A stretch of DNA of 63,990 bases from Vibrio marisflavi CECT 7928 (GCF_921294215.1 NZ_CAKLDM010000005.1:1-63990), one strand, 5' to 3'. Numbered from the stretch's first letter, positions 26,709 through 37,700 are shown. The notes: generated from the sequence alone by a model not told the origin. Program-made: numbers and translations.

Positions 26709-27071
26709 ATGACACCTAAATGGATGACGGTTGGGCTTCTTTTGGTAAGCAGCTTATCCTACGCCAATCAGCAATATACTGCGACTGGCTGTGTCGATAG
26801 CACTGGTAATCCAGCTTTAGACAGAACCACTGCAAGAGCGATGGCTAAAGGTCAACTTGCTCATGAACTCGGTGGGCTTGTGTCAGCTAAAAGCCAGCTC
26901 AAAACTGTTACAACCGAAACCAAGAATGATGTACAGACTAAAGACGTCCTGACAGAGAGCGTCACGCTAAAAAGTGAGCACATGATGAAAGGTGTTCAAA
27001 CGCTTGAAGAAGGGTATCAGGACATCACCGGCACAAAGAAATACTGTGTTCGACTAGGACTTTCTACATAA
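26709..27071 (+). CDS. secreted protein, LPP20-like
   Basis: 120 residues from the ATG at 26709, which has GGAGG seven bases upstream; the frame from 26625 starts in the promoter motif and is rejected. It has a signal peptide (MTPKWMTVGLLLVSSLSYANQ) and then a compact domain with CVDSTGNPALDRTTARAMAK, similar in layout to LPP20/FlgO-FlgP proteins whose N-terminal helix carries paired Ala. Periplasmic or outer-membrane associated. It is 13 bases ahead of the LPP20 lipoprotein gene, so an operon. Confidence 0.55.
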   Translation: MTPKWMTVGLLLVSSLSYANQQYTATGCVDSTGNPALDRTTARAMAKGQLAHELGGLVSAKSQLKTVTTETKNDVQTKDVLTESVTLKSEHMMKGVQTLEEGYQDITGTKKYCVRLGLST

Positions 27072-27084
27072 GGAATTTACGATC

Positions 27085-27690
27085 ATGAATAAACTAACAA
27101 TGTCATTGCTAGCTAGCGCTTTGGTACTTGCGGGTTGCTCTAGCACTCCGACGGCTCAAGATACCACCCAAGACCAACTGAAGGCCGAGCAGCTTAAAGC
27201 AGATGTCGCTCAAGAGAAAGCTGAAAAACATATTGCCAATGTGCCTGAATGGGTACTGAAACAGCCAAAACCCGATGCAACAGGGGTTTATGGTGTCGGA
27301 CAAGGTGAAAGTAAGAAGCTGGACATCGCTATGAAAAAAGCGAACCTTAATGCTCAATTTGAACTGGCGAAGAACTTTGGCCAAGAGCTCTCTGGCAACG
27401 AACAAAGCTATACCCAAGAGAACAATGCCGGTGTCAGTGAACAATACACACAGCTCATCGATAACATCGTGGACTCAGTACCAGTGAACGGCTATAGCGT
27501 CGTAAGCCAAGAGATTGTCGCGATTGATGGTAAATACAGCGCATTCTTACTTCTTAAGCTTCCATATGAAGAGTTCAATGCGGTTCTTGAGAAACAAAAA
27601 ACTCAGGCAAAAAGTGAAGAAATCAAACAAGCCTTTGCACATTTAGAGAAAAGGTTGGCAAATAAGAATGCAAACCAAGGAAAAAACTAG
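27085..27690 (+). CDS. LPP20-family outer-membrane lipoprotein (FlgP-like)
   Basis: 201 residues. The signal peptide ends in a lipobox LAGC with the lipid-anchored cysteine at residue 18. A helical linker follows, then VPEWVLKQPKPDATGVYGVGQGE, the characteristic LPP20 opening, with a paired strand-helix domain to about residue 170. Vibrio FlgP belongs to the same family and builds flagellar basal-disk structures. Here the gene is plasmid-borne and not near flagellar genes, so another envelope role is possible. Confidence 0.75.
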   Translation: MNKLTMSLLASALVLAGCSSTPTAQDTTQDQLKAEQLKADVAQEKAEKHIANVPEWVLKQPKPDATGVYGVGQGESKKLDIAMKKANLNAQFELAKNFGQELSGNEQSYTQENNAGVSEQYTQLIDNIVDSVPVNGYSVVSQEIVAIDGKYSAFLLLKLPYEEFNAVLEKQKTQAKSEEIKQAFAHLEKRLANKNANQGKN

Positions 27691-28030
27691 TTTTTCTTAA
27701 CTAATCCTTTAAATAACATAAAATTAACTGCACACTATTTTGCGTGAACTCCACTATTCATGTTGTGTTGATATACCTTGGACAGCTAGGCGAAAGCTTA
27801 GCTTTTTTTTATTGCCTAGAAAATATGTGCTGAAAGTCACATAAACAACTGGTATCATAATATCGAATAGATAGCCTACGAATAATAGGCATTTAGTGTC
27901 GGTTATGTTCACAGCAAGGTGCAGGCTTGTACCTTGTTCTTTTCTCTCCCTCTCCAAGCGCCAAAGTTTAGGAAATCTCAAACGTCATGATTCAATAGAA
28001 GTAACCCCAAAACTTCATTGGATAGTAAGC
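27691..28030. other. intergenic stretch with a promoter motif
   Basis: 340 bases. It contains TTTAGGAAATCTC at 27967-27979 followed by CGTCATGATTCAAT, a segment also present at 59114-59141 upstream of another small gene. The frame from 27896 through this region is not credible as coding. Confidence 0.4.
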
Positions 28031-28282
28031 ATGGAAGCTCCAAAGAATCAGACACATATTGACCATGTTGGAACGTCAATTTATGTGGTAGAAGTGACGC
28101 ATCAAAATCTGAACAAAATCAAGAAATATAGCCCGAATCAACCTCGCGTTGGTGATTGGTTTATAGAAGAACAGGTTCCTCATAATGAATCAGAAATCCG
28201 GTATTACGGCCCTTTTTGCAGCAAATTAATTGCTCTTGAATTTTTAAACTCAAAGTTTGGAGACTCGTATGAACTTTCTTGA
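28031..28282 (+). CDS. unknown 83-residue protein
   Basis: From the ATG at 28031, 55 bases after the promoter motif. Contains HIDHVGTSIYVVEVTHQNL and GDWFIEEQVPHNESEIRYYG. No family recognised. It overlaps the start of the DUF2726 gene by 14 bases, so the two are probably co-translated. Confidence 0.55.
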   Translation: MEAPKNQTHIDHVGTSIYVVEVTHQNLNKIKKYSPNQPRVGDWFIEEQVPHNESEIRYYGPFCSKLIALEFLNSKFGDSYELS

Positions 28283-28937
28283 CCACATCAACAGCAACAT
28301 GATCATCTTGCTCGCTTTCTTTGGTCTTCTTGTTGTCCTTAAAGCCATATTTGGTAAGAGAAAGAAGAAGATTAGCGGAAAGTTTGTGCCAATACCGTTT
28401 CTAAATAGTAGGGCGGAGCAGAATTTCTTTACTCAGCTTAAAAACAAGTTGCCTGACCATATCTATGTTGTGCCAAAGGTTCGCTTGGCTGACCTGTGTA
28501 AACCTGAGAACCCAAAGAATATTGTTGCCTTTAACAAGGTTGCGAGAAAGCACATCGACTTTGTTTTAATCGAACAATCATCAAGCAAAATTATTGCGGC
28601 CATCGAACTGGACGATAAGAGCCATCAAAAGCGCGACAACATAAGGCGTGATAAAGACAAGAACTATGCGCTATCGAGTGCGGGGATTAAGTTGTACCGC
28701 GTTAAAGCTGCTCGTAGTTATGGAAAAGTCATTGATTCAATTTTTGGTGAGTTGCTTGCTGTGTCTTCAGCACCCAAAAAGGTCAATAAATCCGACAGTT
28801 CTCAAATCAAATATCCATCTTACTGCCCAAGATGCGAGTCCGACAAATTCCACAAAATAGATATGCGCTGGCCCAATAAAGGAAAATTCTACTTTCACTG
28901 TAAGGCTTGTTCGTATCAAAGTGATTCATCAGCTTAA
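28269..28937 (+). CDS. DUF2726 nuclease-like protein with zinc ribbon
   Basis: 222 residues from ATG 28269 with GGAG upstream. One membrane segment (IILLAFFGLLVVLKAIF), then a DUF2726 domain with a restriction-like core: DFVLIEQSSSKIIAAIELDD, where the D and E-x-D fit PD-(D/E)xK nucleases. The C-terminus is a zinc ribbon with CPRC and CKAC pairs. It may be a membrane-tethered nuclease with a role in DNA processing or defence; unproven. Confidence 0.7.
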   Translation: MNFLDHINSNMIILLAFFGLLVVLKAIFGKRKKKISGKFVPIPFLNSRAEQNFFTQLKNKLPDHIYVVPKVRLADLCKPENPKNIVAFNKVARKHIDFVLIEQSSSKIIAAIELDDKSHQKRDNIRRDKDKNYALSSAGIKLYRVKAARSYGKVIDSIFGELLAVSSAPKKVNKSDSSQIKYPSYCPRCESDKFHKIDMRWPNKGKFYFHCKACSYQSDSSA

Positions 28938-29074
28938 TAGTTGTGTGGTCTAATTTTATATATTTGATGCACAAGGCATTGAATGTATGAATTAAATGTC
29001 ATAATGCTAATTGTTAGAATTGAGCTATATAGACACTCCTACACCAATATGGAATCGATAGAAAAGGAAGTTAT

Positions 29075-30295
29075 GTGAAGATACAAATATCTAAAATTGG
29101 CCTGCTAGTCGGCTTAGTACTATCTACCTCTGCTTGGGCCAAAGTTACTGTGATTCAAGATAGTGACAATGAGATAAGGCTCAAGGTAACAGAATCATAT
29201 ACTCTTGGTGGGAATGACACGCTGAGCAATGCTGAAAACCTTGTCATTGAACAAGCAAAAAGAGCTGCAACAGACTACGCGGGAACCTATGTTGAGAGTG
29301 AGCTGAATCTATCTAATAATCAAATAACCAAGCAACAGGTTAGAGTGTTGTCTGCTGGCTTTATGGAAGTATCTAGGAGGGACTTTAATCACTCCGTAAA
29401 CAAATCTGGAAATTTTGTTCTTCATACTGAGGCAGAGATTAAATTATCAAAAAAATCAATCACTGATGGAATTAACAAGCTAAAGAGTGATCCTGAGCGA
29501 AAAGCCAAAATCAATAACCTCGAAAAACAAAATAAGCACCTCCGCAATGAATTACTTCAACTGTCTAAAAAAATTAATAGTAGTAATAGCTCAAGAACAG
29601 ACTTGATGGCGGCCCGTGAAAAAGTTCTTGCTGAGTTGGATAATAACCGAGAAGCAGCTAAACAAGTATTTGAAGAAGGCACATTATTTCAACTAGCAAT
29701 GCTTGATAATAGTGACTATGAACTAGCCAAAAAAGATATCGATGAAAATGTCTTTGGTTACTTTATTCATGAAACAAAGATTAGTATGGGAAAGCCAAGA
29801 TTTGTTAAAAATAAAAGCGGAAATTATGATATTAGTATTCCTGTACAGTGGAATCTAAGAAAAAGCTCTGCCCAAAAAGTATTAGAGAAGCATTTTAAAA
29901 TTACTAGTAAATTTCAAAATGGTCATATGGGGACTTATGTCCCTTATGCCATTGGTGTTTCTTCTTATAATAACCGAGGTGATGATGCCAAAAAGCAATA
30001 TACAGAAAATCTATTTAAGTATATGAAATCAAAATCTCTTGTCATTGAAGTTGGCTCAGGAAGTAACTATGGATATTTACCTATATCTGCCAATACTGGT
30101 GGGATGGGAAATGGCACGTACGGATTCCAGTTTTCAAATGATTCAAAGAACAATACGATGCTGAAAGGATATTTATATCGTAATCCTGTTATAATAAAAA
30201 ATGTTACAGAAGTACAATTGAGATCAATGACCTCCTTAACTGCTAAAGTTGTATTGCTGGATGAAAATAAAGTGAGAAATTTGAGATACGACTAA
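29075..30295 (+). CDS. secreted FlgT-N-like protein
   Basis: 406 residues from GTG 29075 with AAGGAAG upstream. A signal peptide (cut after AWA) is followed by a domain with EQAKRAATDYAGTYVESE and VRVLSAGFMEV, which resembles the N-terminal domain of FlgT and related envelope proteins. A coiled coil lies at about residues 145-190. The C-terminal 150 residues are unassigned. A clear paralogue is at 51547-52698, so this is a plasmid gene family. Confidence 0.6.
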   Translation: MKIQISKIGLLVGLVLSTSAWAKVTVIQDSDNEIRLKVTESYTLGGNDTLSNAENLVIEQAKRAATDYAGTYVESELNLSNNQITKQQVRVLSAGFMEVSRRDFNHSVNKSGNFVLHTEAEIKLSKKSITDGINKLKSDPERKAKINNLEKQNKHLRNELLQLSKKINSSNSSRTDLMAAREKVLAELDNNREAAKQVFEEGTLFQLAMLDNSDYELAKKDIDENVFGYFIHETKISMGKPRFVKNKSGNYDISIPVQWNLRKSSAQKVLEKHFKITSKFQNGHMGTYVPYAIGVSSYNNRGDDAKKQYTENLFKYMKSKSLVIEVGSGSNYGYLPISANTGGMGNGTYGFQFSNDSKNNTMLKGYLYRNPVIIKNVTEVQLRSMTSLTAKVVLLDENKVRNLRYD

Positions 30296-30340
30296 TATTT
30301 ATGTTCAGCACCTTTAATAAGTTAAATTAACTCAAATTAA

Positions 30341-30373
30341 ACGAGCATAAGCCTGTAACTAGGTTATGCTCGT
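30341..30373. terminator. hairpin between convergent genes
   Basis: CGAGCATAA and TTATGCTCG arms of 9 bp with a 13-base loop, between the genes ending at 30295 (plus) and 30381 (minus). No strong T-tract, so moderate support. Confidence 0.5.
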
Positions 30374-30380
30374 GCTTAAA

Positions 30381-30512
30381 CTACCACCCCAATATTAGCA
30401 TTACCCCTTTAACCAGAAGATTCTCCGAGAGTGACTTAAAAAAGTAGGAAAGCCCGATAGTTAAAGTAATGATGAAGAAAAAAAGAACACAAACTAGATT
30501 TATAAATTTCAT
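30381..30512 (-). CDS. small membrane protein, 43 residues
   Basis: ATG at 30512-30510 with AAGGAAG six bases upstream and a stop at 30383-30381. The product is one hydrophobic segment (VCVLFFFIITLTIGLSYFF) followed by a short polar tail. Too short for most gene callers. No homologue recognised. Confidence 0.5.
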   Translation of the reverse strand: MKFINLVCVLFFFIITLTIGLSYFFKSLSENLLVKGVMLILGW

Positions 30513-30616
30513 AAAACTTCCTTTAAATTAAAAAACACTGACTTCCCCATCATTAATGCTTTCTCTAATAAATTTGTGCGAAGTTAAATGCCCTATATGT
30601 GGTTTTTTGTCTTCGA

Positions 30617-30645
30617 TTTTGGAAATACTTCTTTCAACTTACACT
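30617..30645 (+). promoter_or_regulatory. TTTTGGAAAT-type promoter motif
   Basis: TTTTGGAAAT at 30617-30626 and TACACT at 30640-30645 with the same 15-base gap, 49 bases before the start at 30675. Preceded by TCTTCGA, shared with two other copies. Confidence 0.5.
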
Positions 30646-30674
30646 ACTAGTTATTTGATAAAGAGGTTTGATAG

Positions 30675-31430
30675 ATGGGAACCGAACTTAAAGAACGTTT
30701 GAACGCCAAACAAATCTGTGAAAGAAAAATCCAAATAAAGGGGATGTTAAATCAAGCTGTGGAGCTGCTTGGTGAAGCGGATAGTCTGATGAAAACCGTA
30801 TCAACTTACGGGCTGAATTTCGATAGAAATACGTTTTATAGTCCTTCTGAGCAAACTCAAAGAGCGCGTTCATTAAAGAATTTAACCGGGCAAGTAAACA
30901 GTAAGTTTTGGGACTACATTCTTGAACTGGGGCAGTTTAGACAACTGATGAGCGCAAAAAAGCGTAAGCAAATAGATACTGATATGCAAAACCCACCACC
31001 ACTGACTTATGACACATTAACGGCGACATTCAACGACTTACTGGGCGATAGGGCTAATTTGCTCCAAGATTTAACGGAATCGGTGTTTAAGTCTCGCTCA
31101 TCCCAATACAAATCGAATCAAGGGCATAAGCTCAACAAGCGCATGATTTTCAATAATGTGTTTTGTAAAAACGGTTCCAGATACCAATCTGATTTGTTGA
31201 CTGATGCCTGTCGAGTATTCTCCGTTTTGACTGGTGTCGATGCGCCAGAAATAGTGAGCATCCTAAGTGAAGCTCAAGAGCCAGTGTTCGCTTTTGGCGG
31301 TGCAGTTAAATTTGTGGCATTCCAGAAGGGCAGTGTTCATGTATGGATATTAGATAAAGAACTTGAGCACAAGGTTAACAATATTTTGAATGGTTGTTTT
31401 GATGGACAGCTGACAGAAGTTATTATCTGA
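30675..31430 (+). CDS. DUF4942 domain protein
   Basis: 251 residues. The central and C-terminal parts match the DUF4942 pattern: DRANLLQDLTESVFKSRSS, the NKRMIFNNVF stretch, and VKFVAFQKGSVHVWI at the end. In other plasmids this domain is often fused to a DNA methyltransferase; here it stands alone. Function unknown. It has its own promoter of the shared type. Confidence 0.65.
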   Translation: MGTELKERLNAKQICERKIQIKGMLNQAVELLGEADSLMKTVSTYGLNFDRNTFYSPSEQTQRARSLKNLTGQVNSKFWDYILELGQFRQLMSAKKRKQIDTDMQNPPPLTYDTLTATFNDLLGDRANLLQDLTESVFKSRSSQYKSNQGHKLNKRMIFNNVFCKNGSRYQSDLLTDACRVFSVLTGVDAPEIVSILSEAQEPVFAFGGAVKFVAFQKGSVHVWILDKELEHKVNNILNGCFDGQLTEVII

Positions 31431-31569
31431 AATCAGGCATATCACTTTTAGATGTTACGCTAAACTGTTTCTATTACATCGACACAATTATATATTCAGT
31501 CACAGAATTAATATAGTAAAAGTGTATAATCAATAAAGGTATAATTGTTCTGGTTGTAAAGAGAAATAA

Positions 31570-32796
31570 ATGAAATTTATTGATTATAAGAAATGCACTC
31601 TGGAAATATGGGATAAGTACTTTCAACATTTGTGGATATCAGAAAAATCTGGAGAACTGTATTCTAATGATGGAGGAACAATACTTTACCCGAATACAAT
31701 TTTATTTACTGAAACCAACCATCATTATATAGCTGAGTTCTTTGGGTTTTCAGATAAATATGAAGGACTTAATAGCAAGAGTAATAAAGAATCATCAGCA
31801 GACAAGTACTTTTATCAATTTACGCAACCAGATAACATATCGGAAAAAGCATTTATTAGAACATCCAAGGATAGTAAGCTGGAGCTGCATGGTATCCGTA
31901 TATCATTGAATTTTGATGAAAATAAAGTTACTAAAAGGTTTCCCCATTTTAATTTTCATGAATTTAGTTCAGGAGGAATAAATGCATTAGGGTCAGAGGT
32001 TCCTCTTTCAATACATAATCAATTTAAAAGCTGCTTCATAACAAACTCATTATTAATAAACACTAAAGACGAGGTATATAGGTTTAAACATATTAACTGT
32101 TTAGTAATGTTCAATAAGTACACCTCGAAGAAAAACTATATAAATTTTTCGCGTGAAAAGCTTCAAGAGTCACTTTCTGACAAGAAAATGTACGGTTTAC
32201 ATATATGTAAAGATGAGCAAAGCGCAAGAAAACTACTGTCAAGTCAGTTCTGTAATATTTACCTATCTCGTTGCAATGAGACCACAATTGGCGACTTTCT
32301 TAACCAACATCCAACTATATTAAAGAGGGCGTTAAATGCAGAGAGCTTTTTATATGAAGAAAGTTTGCCTTGGCTTTAGGGTAACAGTGATGACAGTGAG
32401 CTAAGAATTAGACCTGACTTCTTAATTAAGCGAAATAAAAGTGCATTGTATGATATCTGTGATTTAAAGTTACCTAGATTAGATAAAAAGATAACTAAGG
32501 ATGATCATAAGAGAAGACGTTTTTATGACTATGTTTATGAAGGAATAAGCCAGTTAGCAAATTATGAGGACTACTTTAAATATGAACAAAACAAGCAGTA
32601 TGCTTTAGAAAATAAATCAATTACTGTAGATGATCCGAGGTTATACCTAATAGTTGGAAACTGCGAAAACTTTCATGATAGTGATGTTGCGGAAGCTTCT
32701 AGGATGCTAGAAAAAAGGAAGGGAAGTGATAAAAAATACGTTTTAATTGACTATGATACTCTAAATGCTATGTTTTTATTTAGTGGTGCAGATTAA
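31570..32796 (+). pseudogene. Shedu-like (DUF4263) nuclease gene with in-frame amber codon
   Basis: Frame 31570-32379 ends in TAG at 32377-32379; the same frame continues open to 32796. Before the stop is LNQHPTILKRALNAESFLYEE, the typical DUF4263 opening; after it are LRIRPDFLIKRN and YDICDLKLP, the PD-(D/E)xK-type active site (Asp in RPDF, D-x-K in DLK), then QLANYEDYF. Shedu proteins are anti-phage nucleases. With the stop the catalytic part is lost unless the codon is suppressed. If read through, the product has 409 residues. An in-frame ATG or GTG restart for the nuclease part is weak. Confidence 0.65.
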
Positions 32797-33019
32797 AAAT
32801 AAATACTTGAAAATATTCTACGAGAAGTTAACTCGATATTACTGCTTATCCCTAGAGCGCGATTTATTCGATTGGATCGTGCTGAAATTTTATGGCCGTA
32901 TAGGAACCCGCCTTGGCCAATCTCGCTCTGTCGCTTTCGACACTCAAGAAGAAGCGCAACGTTATTTTGATAAAGAGCACAAGCGCAGACTTAAGCGTGG
33001 CCATAAAGTGACGGCGTAA
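32765..33019 (+). CDS. WGR-domain protein
   Basis: Up to 84 residues; the start overlaps the end of the Shedu-like gene and is uncertain. From about residue 17 it is a WGR domain (YEKLTRYYCLSLERDLFDW, FYGRIGTRLGQSRSVAF, EEAQRYFDKEHKRRLKRGH). WGR domains bind nucleic acid and occur in PARPs and in bacterial DNA-linked proteins. The adjacency to a defence-type nuclease may be meaningful. Confidence 0.6.
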   Translation: MLCFYLVVQIKNKYLKIFYEKLTRYYCLSLERDLFDWIVLKFYGRIGTRLGQSRSVAFDTQEEAQRYFDKEHKRRLKRGHKVTA

Positions 33020-33312
33020 CTATTTTCCATAATGACATAATGTGAGTGAATCTAAGCTAAAAGTAAAAATCTGATTCTATATCTTAAAAACTTACCGGCT
33101 TTTAAGATTTAGACAAAGGCTGAATCATAGGCTACAATCACGTAAGTGACTGTTTTAGTGTGTTTTTGTGTGGCGTTGGAATTAGTTATCTGCGCATCGC
33201 TAAACAGGCGATTGGAATCTTTCAGAGTGTTCGATTTGAACATTCTGAATGTAAAGTGTAACAACTGAGAGTTATTCTCATTAAAAGTGAATTTGGTGGA
33301 AGGTGGCCAATA
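33020..33312. other. intergenic stretch with a hairpin
   Basis: 293 bases with a hairpin at 33081-33108 (9-bp arms ATCTTAAAA and TTTTAAGAT), a likely terminator of the preceding genes. No ORF. Confidence 0.4.
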
Positions 33313-33516
33313 ATGGACAACAGGATTTCTGAAGAAGACGCCCAAGAACTTTCGAGTCTCATCGCTGAAAAATGTTTGGAGTTGAACTTGGAGCCCGAGC
33401 AAATTTTAGATGGGTTAGCGCGAGTCTTGCTCGGCGCTACGAATGATCTAAATGTTGAAGGGTTCGAACTGAACATTGACGGTTTTGGTCGTTGCACAGT
33501 CGAGCTTAAAGAATAG
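33313..33516 (+). CDS. unknown 67-residue protein
   Basis: Acidic, helical start (ISEEDAQELSSLIAEKCLEL) and a short strand-rich end. No family recognised. It lies 64 bases before the recombinase and may be co-transcribed with it. Confidence 0.5.
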   Translation: MDNRISEEDAQELSSLIAEKCLELNLEPEQILDGLARVLLGATNDLNVEGFELNIDGFGRCTVELKE

Positions 33517-33580
33517 GGCAGTTTGGAGTTCATAACCTCGTGGTAGTGTTTATGTGTACCTTAGCGAACAAGGAGTGACA

Positions 33581-34309
33581 ATGTCACGTATTAATCAGCG
33601 TATTGATGCCTCGCTTTATAAACCCAATAAAGCCACCGGAAAAATTAAAAAACGCAAAGAGCCATCGATGCCGCCAAAGGATAAGAAGGAAGCTAACCTT
33701 ATCTTGGACAGGCTCTATGAGCGCAGCCCGACGTTGGCACTGTGCTGCCAGATGTCCGCGTTAACTGGCCTTCGATACAGCGATGCATCTTGGTTAACTT
33801 ACGATGATTTCTACGACGAACACGACAATTTCAAGTCATTTTTCACACTTTGCCAGCAAAAAACGTTTCGCATGCGGGTGGGTAGAAAAGAGAATCCAAT
33901 GAGTGATTCAGAAGCCTATCGCAAGAGCTCTGTGACCATTTATACCAACAAAGAAATCCAAAATATCGTCGAAGAGACTCGTTTGTTTTCGACTGGGGGA
34001 GGGTTTCTGTTCTCCAATCCAAGAAGCCGAAAAAAACTGGAAGATGGGACGTATATTGAAAGACCAATGTCTGTCGTTTCTGCAGATTGGCATCACCAAC
34101 AAGTCAAAAATGATATGCGGCTTAGCTATACGTTAGGTACACATTCTTGGCGTAAATTCTTTGCTCTACTGCTTGTTCAGAACGGCGCAACTGTCGAGAA
34201 AATCCGCGACTTGCTTGGTCAATCGAGTTTGATTAGCACTAATGCTTATCTACACTCGTTTACAGGTGATTTGCAACAGCATATCAATGAGTTAACGCTC
34301 ACCAATTGA
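33581..34309 (+). CDS. tyrosine recombinase (integrase)
   Basis: 242 residues from ATG 33581 with AGGAG upstream; the frame from 33554 is longer but lacks a ribosome site. Catalytic residues are visible: Arg in ALTGLRYSD, the HSWR pair, Gln in the usual His position (LGQSSLISTNAYLH) and the nucleophile Tyr in NAYLH. The N-terminal DNA-binding arm is short. The enzyme could resolve plasmid dimers or have delivered a block; no att pair was found. Confidence 0.8.
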   Translation: MSRINQRIDASLYKPNKATGKIKKRKEPSMPPKDKKEANLILDRLYERSPTLALCCQMSALTGLRYSDASWLTYDDFYDEHDNFKSFFTLCQQKTFRMRVGRKENPMSDSEAYRKSSVTIYTNKEIQNIVEETRLFSTGGGFLFSNPRSRKKLEDGTYIERPMSVVSADWHHQQVKNDMRLSYTLGTHSWRKFFALLLVQNGATVEKIRDLLGQSSLISTNAYLHSFTGDLQQHINELTLTN

Positions 34310-34718
34310 AGCTTTACATTGTTTTGGTTATTCCCCCTCCGTCAAATGAATCGCAACACCTTTGAGGAAGTAAGCTGTTAACGTAAACTCTTCCTCTTTT
34401 CGTTTCATTTTCATTTTCATGGCTGTCAGCATGATCCTGTTTTTGTTGAAAATCAAGCATCTTCAATGGTCACGGGTATAGTTGATTTCAAAATTTCTGC
34501 ACTTGAAATAAATGAGAAAATAGTTCTCATTTTCATTTATAGTAAAAGCAAGCATTCTACATAACACTTTACTTACAGTTGCTTAACGTAATTGCTTTAT
34601 TTGAGCTAGATCTCCTTAGATTTTTATCTAGAGGGTTGCTCTGTTACATCTCTCACTATCTTTGGTAGAGATTAAATAGCGAGATGTACATTTTATTAGT
34701 TGTGGAACTATTAATAAT
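34310..34718. other. long leader of the glucanase gene
   Basis: 409 AT-rich bases. It contains possible hairpins (ATCTAGA-type arms near 34608-34634, and ACATCTC with GAGATGT around 34648-34686) close to the gene start, which could form in the mRNA leader. No ORF. Confidence 0.35.
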
Positions 34719-37700
34719 ATGAAAAAGAGAATATATATGATAAATAAAATATCAATTAATGGTTTATTATTACCGAGTGCATTGTTTTTTGCTTTACCCA
34801 CTTTTGCACAGAGTAATATTGAAAACTGTAGTGGTGGAATGGAGGTTAAATTTGATCTAAGTAAGGTGAATAATGATTCAGTAAATTATGCAAATACGTA
34901 TTTGACCGTTGTAGGTAAAAAGCAAGGTGTCGATACATCTGCTTTCGTTAAATTTTCAGCCCCCACGAAAGAAGGTGAACTTGTAGAGTTATCTAAACAG
35001 AGTAATGGTAAAAACTATGCATTGTTACTCAATAAGTTTGTATCAACATCAAATAATGTTGCACAAATATGTGTTCCACCTCTAATTTCTGGCAGGATCT
35101 ATATTTCAGTTGGAAATCCACTTGATTTGCCCGTCGTTAAAGATGGAGATGGACATTATCGAGTGCAAGGCCCTGATGTGAATAATCCTTCAACCACCAC
35201 CAATGGCACTGTTTTCGATAAAGTCGAATTTACTTACACAACGGGTGGCCAAACAGTCATTAATCCGACGGGGGTAGACTTTATTTCTATTCCATACACC
35301 ATTACACAAGAGAAAGATGTGTATGGACGTGATGGCAGCATAGATAGCATTATCGATAATATGAAATTTTTAGTGTGTGAAGCACATGGTTACACCATTG
35401 AGTCCCCTAATTGTGATGCGGCATGGAATAAATCTGAATGGTCAACTTTGGCACATTATGAAGACATTAATGGCAAAGTTGTATCGGAGAATACAGAAAA
35501 TGCACATTTAGTAAGAGTCGATGCTCCTGGGCGATTTGGTTCGACATTTAATAAATACTTTAATCCTTATATTGAAAAGTTAATTAAGTATTACTCGGTA
35601 GAATCTGGTAAATCCATCAAAATGGATTTATCTGAAATAAATAAAGGTATTTGGGTCGGTCAGTTTCAAGATAAACAGTTAAAGTTTTATCAAAATGGAG
35701 ACAAAGCGACTTCACCGATTATTTTTAATTTTGATGGTGATTTTAGTAATTCCATTTTTCTTGCCGATCAAGGCCCATTTACCAAAGACACTCCTGAAAA
35801 AGCAACGATTTCAAGAAATCTCAGCTCTGCTATTGTGGCGGGTTTGCTGATGCGTAAAGATGGGAATAGTGGTATTGATACTCTTTTCGACAAGCAAGGT
35901 AATACTTATTTAGCTAACAAAGTGCAATTAGAGAAGTTAATACCATTTTATTTTAATAATGGTGACAATACCTTAGATTATAACCCGAATATTTGTGGTC
36001 AATCTGGGGGGGAACCATGTGTTAATATTTATCAGCAAGCGGTTCATGGACTTGTTAAAGATAATTACTACATTAAACCAGATAAGGTGTATCTCCACTC
36101 ATACGCTTTTGCCTATGACGATTTTTTGGGTATGGATGGGACAAACACTAAGACAGACTCCTATCCTGCGACGATCACTTTAGGTAACCTGCAACACAGA
36201 GTTTTTCCTCATACAGATTCTGATGTGCCAACAATACCAGATGCGTCAACCACGCCAGATAAGCCTGTTAACGGCGAGACCAATCCTATTAAAGTGGCAC
36301 AAGATGGCTCCGAGTTAACTATTTCTATTAAAGCAAATTATTGGGCTAACCTTCATTACACCATTAATGGAAGTAACCAACAAAATGTACCTATGGTTAA
36401 AGATAATTCTGGTTCGGTGAGTTATGCCGTTAAAAACCTAACGCCTGGTACGGAGATTGAGTATTGGGTTACTTATTTAATGGATAGCGGTAAAGGAGCT
36501 AAAAATAGTCAACATTCCACTTACATAGTAAAAAAAACGAGTAGCGGCAACACCGGTAGTTCAGAGGAGCAGAATTCGGGAGGCGGAACAGAAAAGGACG
36601 AGCCACAACAAGATTCTGGCAATACAAATAATTCATCAAGTTCATTGTGTGGTTATTTGAGTAAGAATAAATATGGCTCATGCTTTGAGACTCAATCGTT
36701 ACTAAGTTCGAAAGCCGCATTTGAGGCGAATTTTTATAAGCGAGATGGTACTCATGGCAACAATGAACAGCAATGGTATAAGCCGGACCATGTTATATGG
36801 AATGAAAATAATAAATCTGTAACGTTAAAAGCGGAAGTAAAAAGTACTAATGGTAAACCCTATACCTCCGGAGAAATTAGAACCAAAGGTAGGTTTACAA
36901 TAACAAAAGACACCAAAGGTCATGACATTTCTCGTGGCGGCGTAGAGGTAAAAGCGAAAGTACCGTATGGAAAAGGGCGTTGGCCTGCGATCTGGATGAT
37001 GCCACAAGGCGATATGCCTTGGCCTTCAGGGATGGAAGTCGATATTCTTGAGTTTATGCAGCCCCCTTACGCTGTTACTGGCACCGTTCATTATGGTTTA
37101 AAGCAACAAGATGGCGTTGTAACTTGGAATTACAACAATAATATAGATATCGCGGCAGACAATGCCCCCGCTAAGGAAATCGATAATGGGTGGCATAAAT
37201 ATGGTTTTGAATGGAATGTTACTTCATCAGGTACGATTTATCTAACTTGGTACTTTGATGGTCATCCATTCCACCAACTGGAAATGGGAAAAAGTGCGGC
37301 GGGTAAATACTACTCAGTGATGAGAAACCCTTCTGTCAAAAATACAGAAACGAACCTTACATGTAGTAAATGGACAAATAGGTGCCCTGATAAATATCAA
37401 TCGCTATCTGAAACCGCGTATCGTTCCTTTTTGGCTGCTTATGAATCTGGTTATTATTTAAGAATTAATATGGCTGTTGGTGGTGATGGCGTAGAGCCAA
37501 AGCCAGATACAAATAAGTTCCCTGTGACTGAAATGCAAATCGCGAGTATTTCTCGTTATGTCATTCAAGATAGTCAGCAAGAGAATAATGATACTGGTGA
37601 TAGTAATACCGATGGTAGCAATACCGGTGGCGGTAATACCGATGGTAGCAATACCGGTGGCGGTAATACCGATGGTAGCAATGCAGGTGGCAGTAATACC

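Noticed and set aside
27109..27444. Minus-strand frame inside the LPP20 gene
   Set aside because: Shadow; the plus-strand gene has a lipobox and domain.
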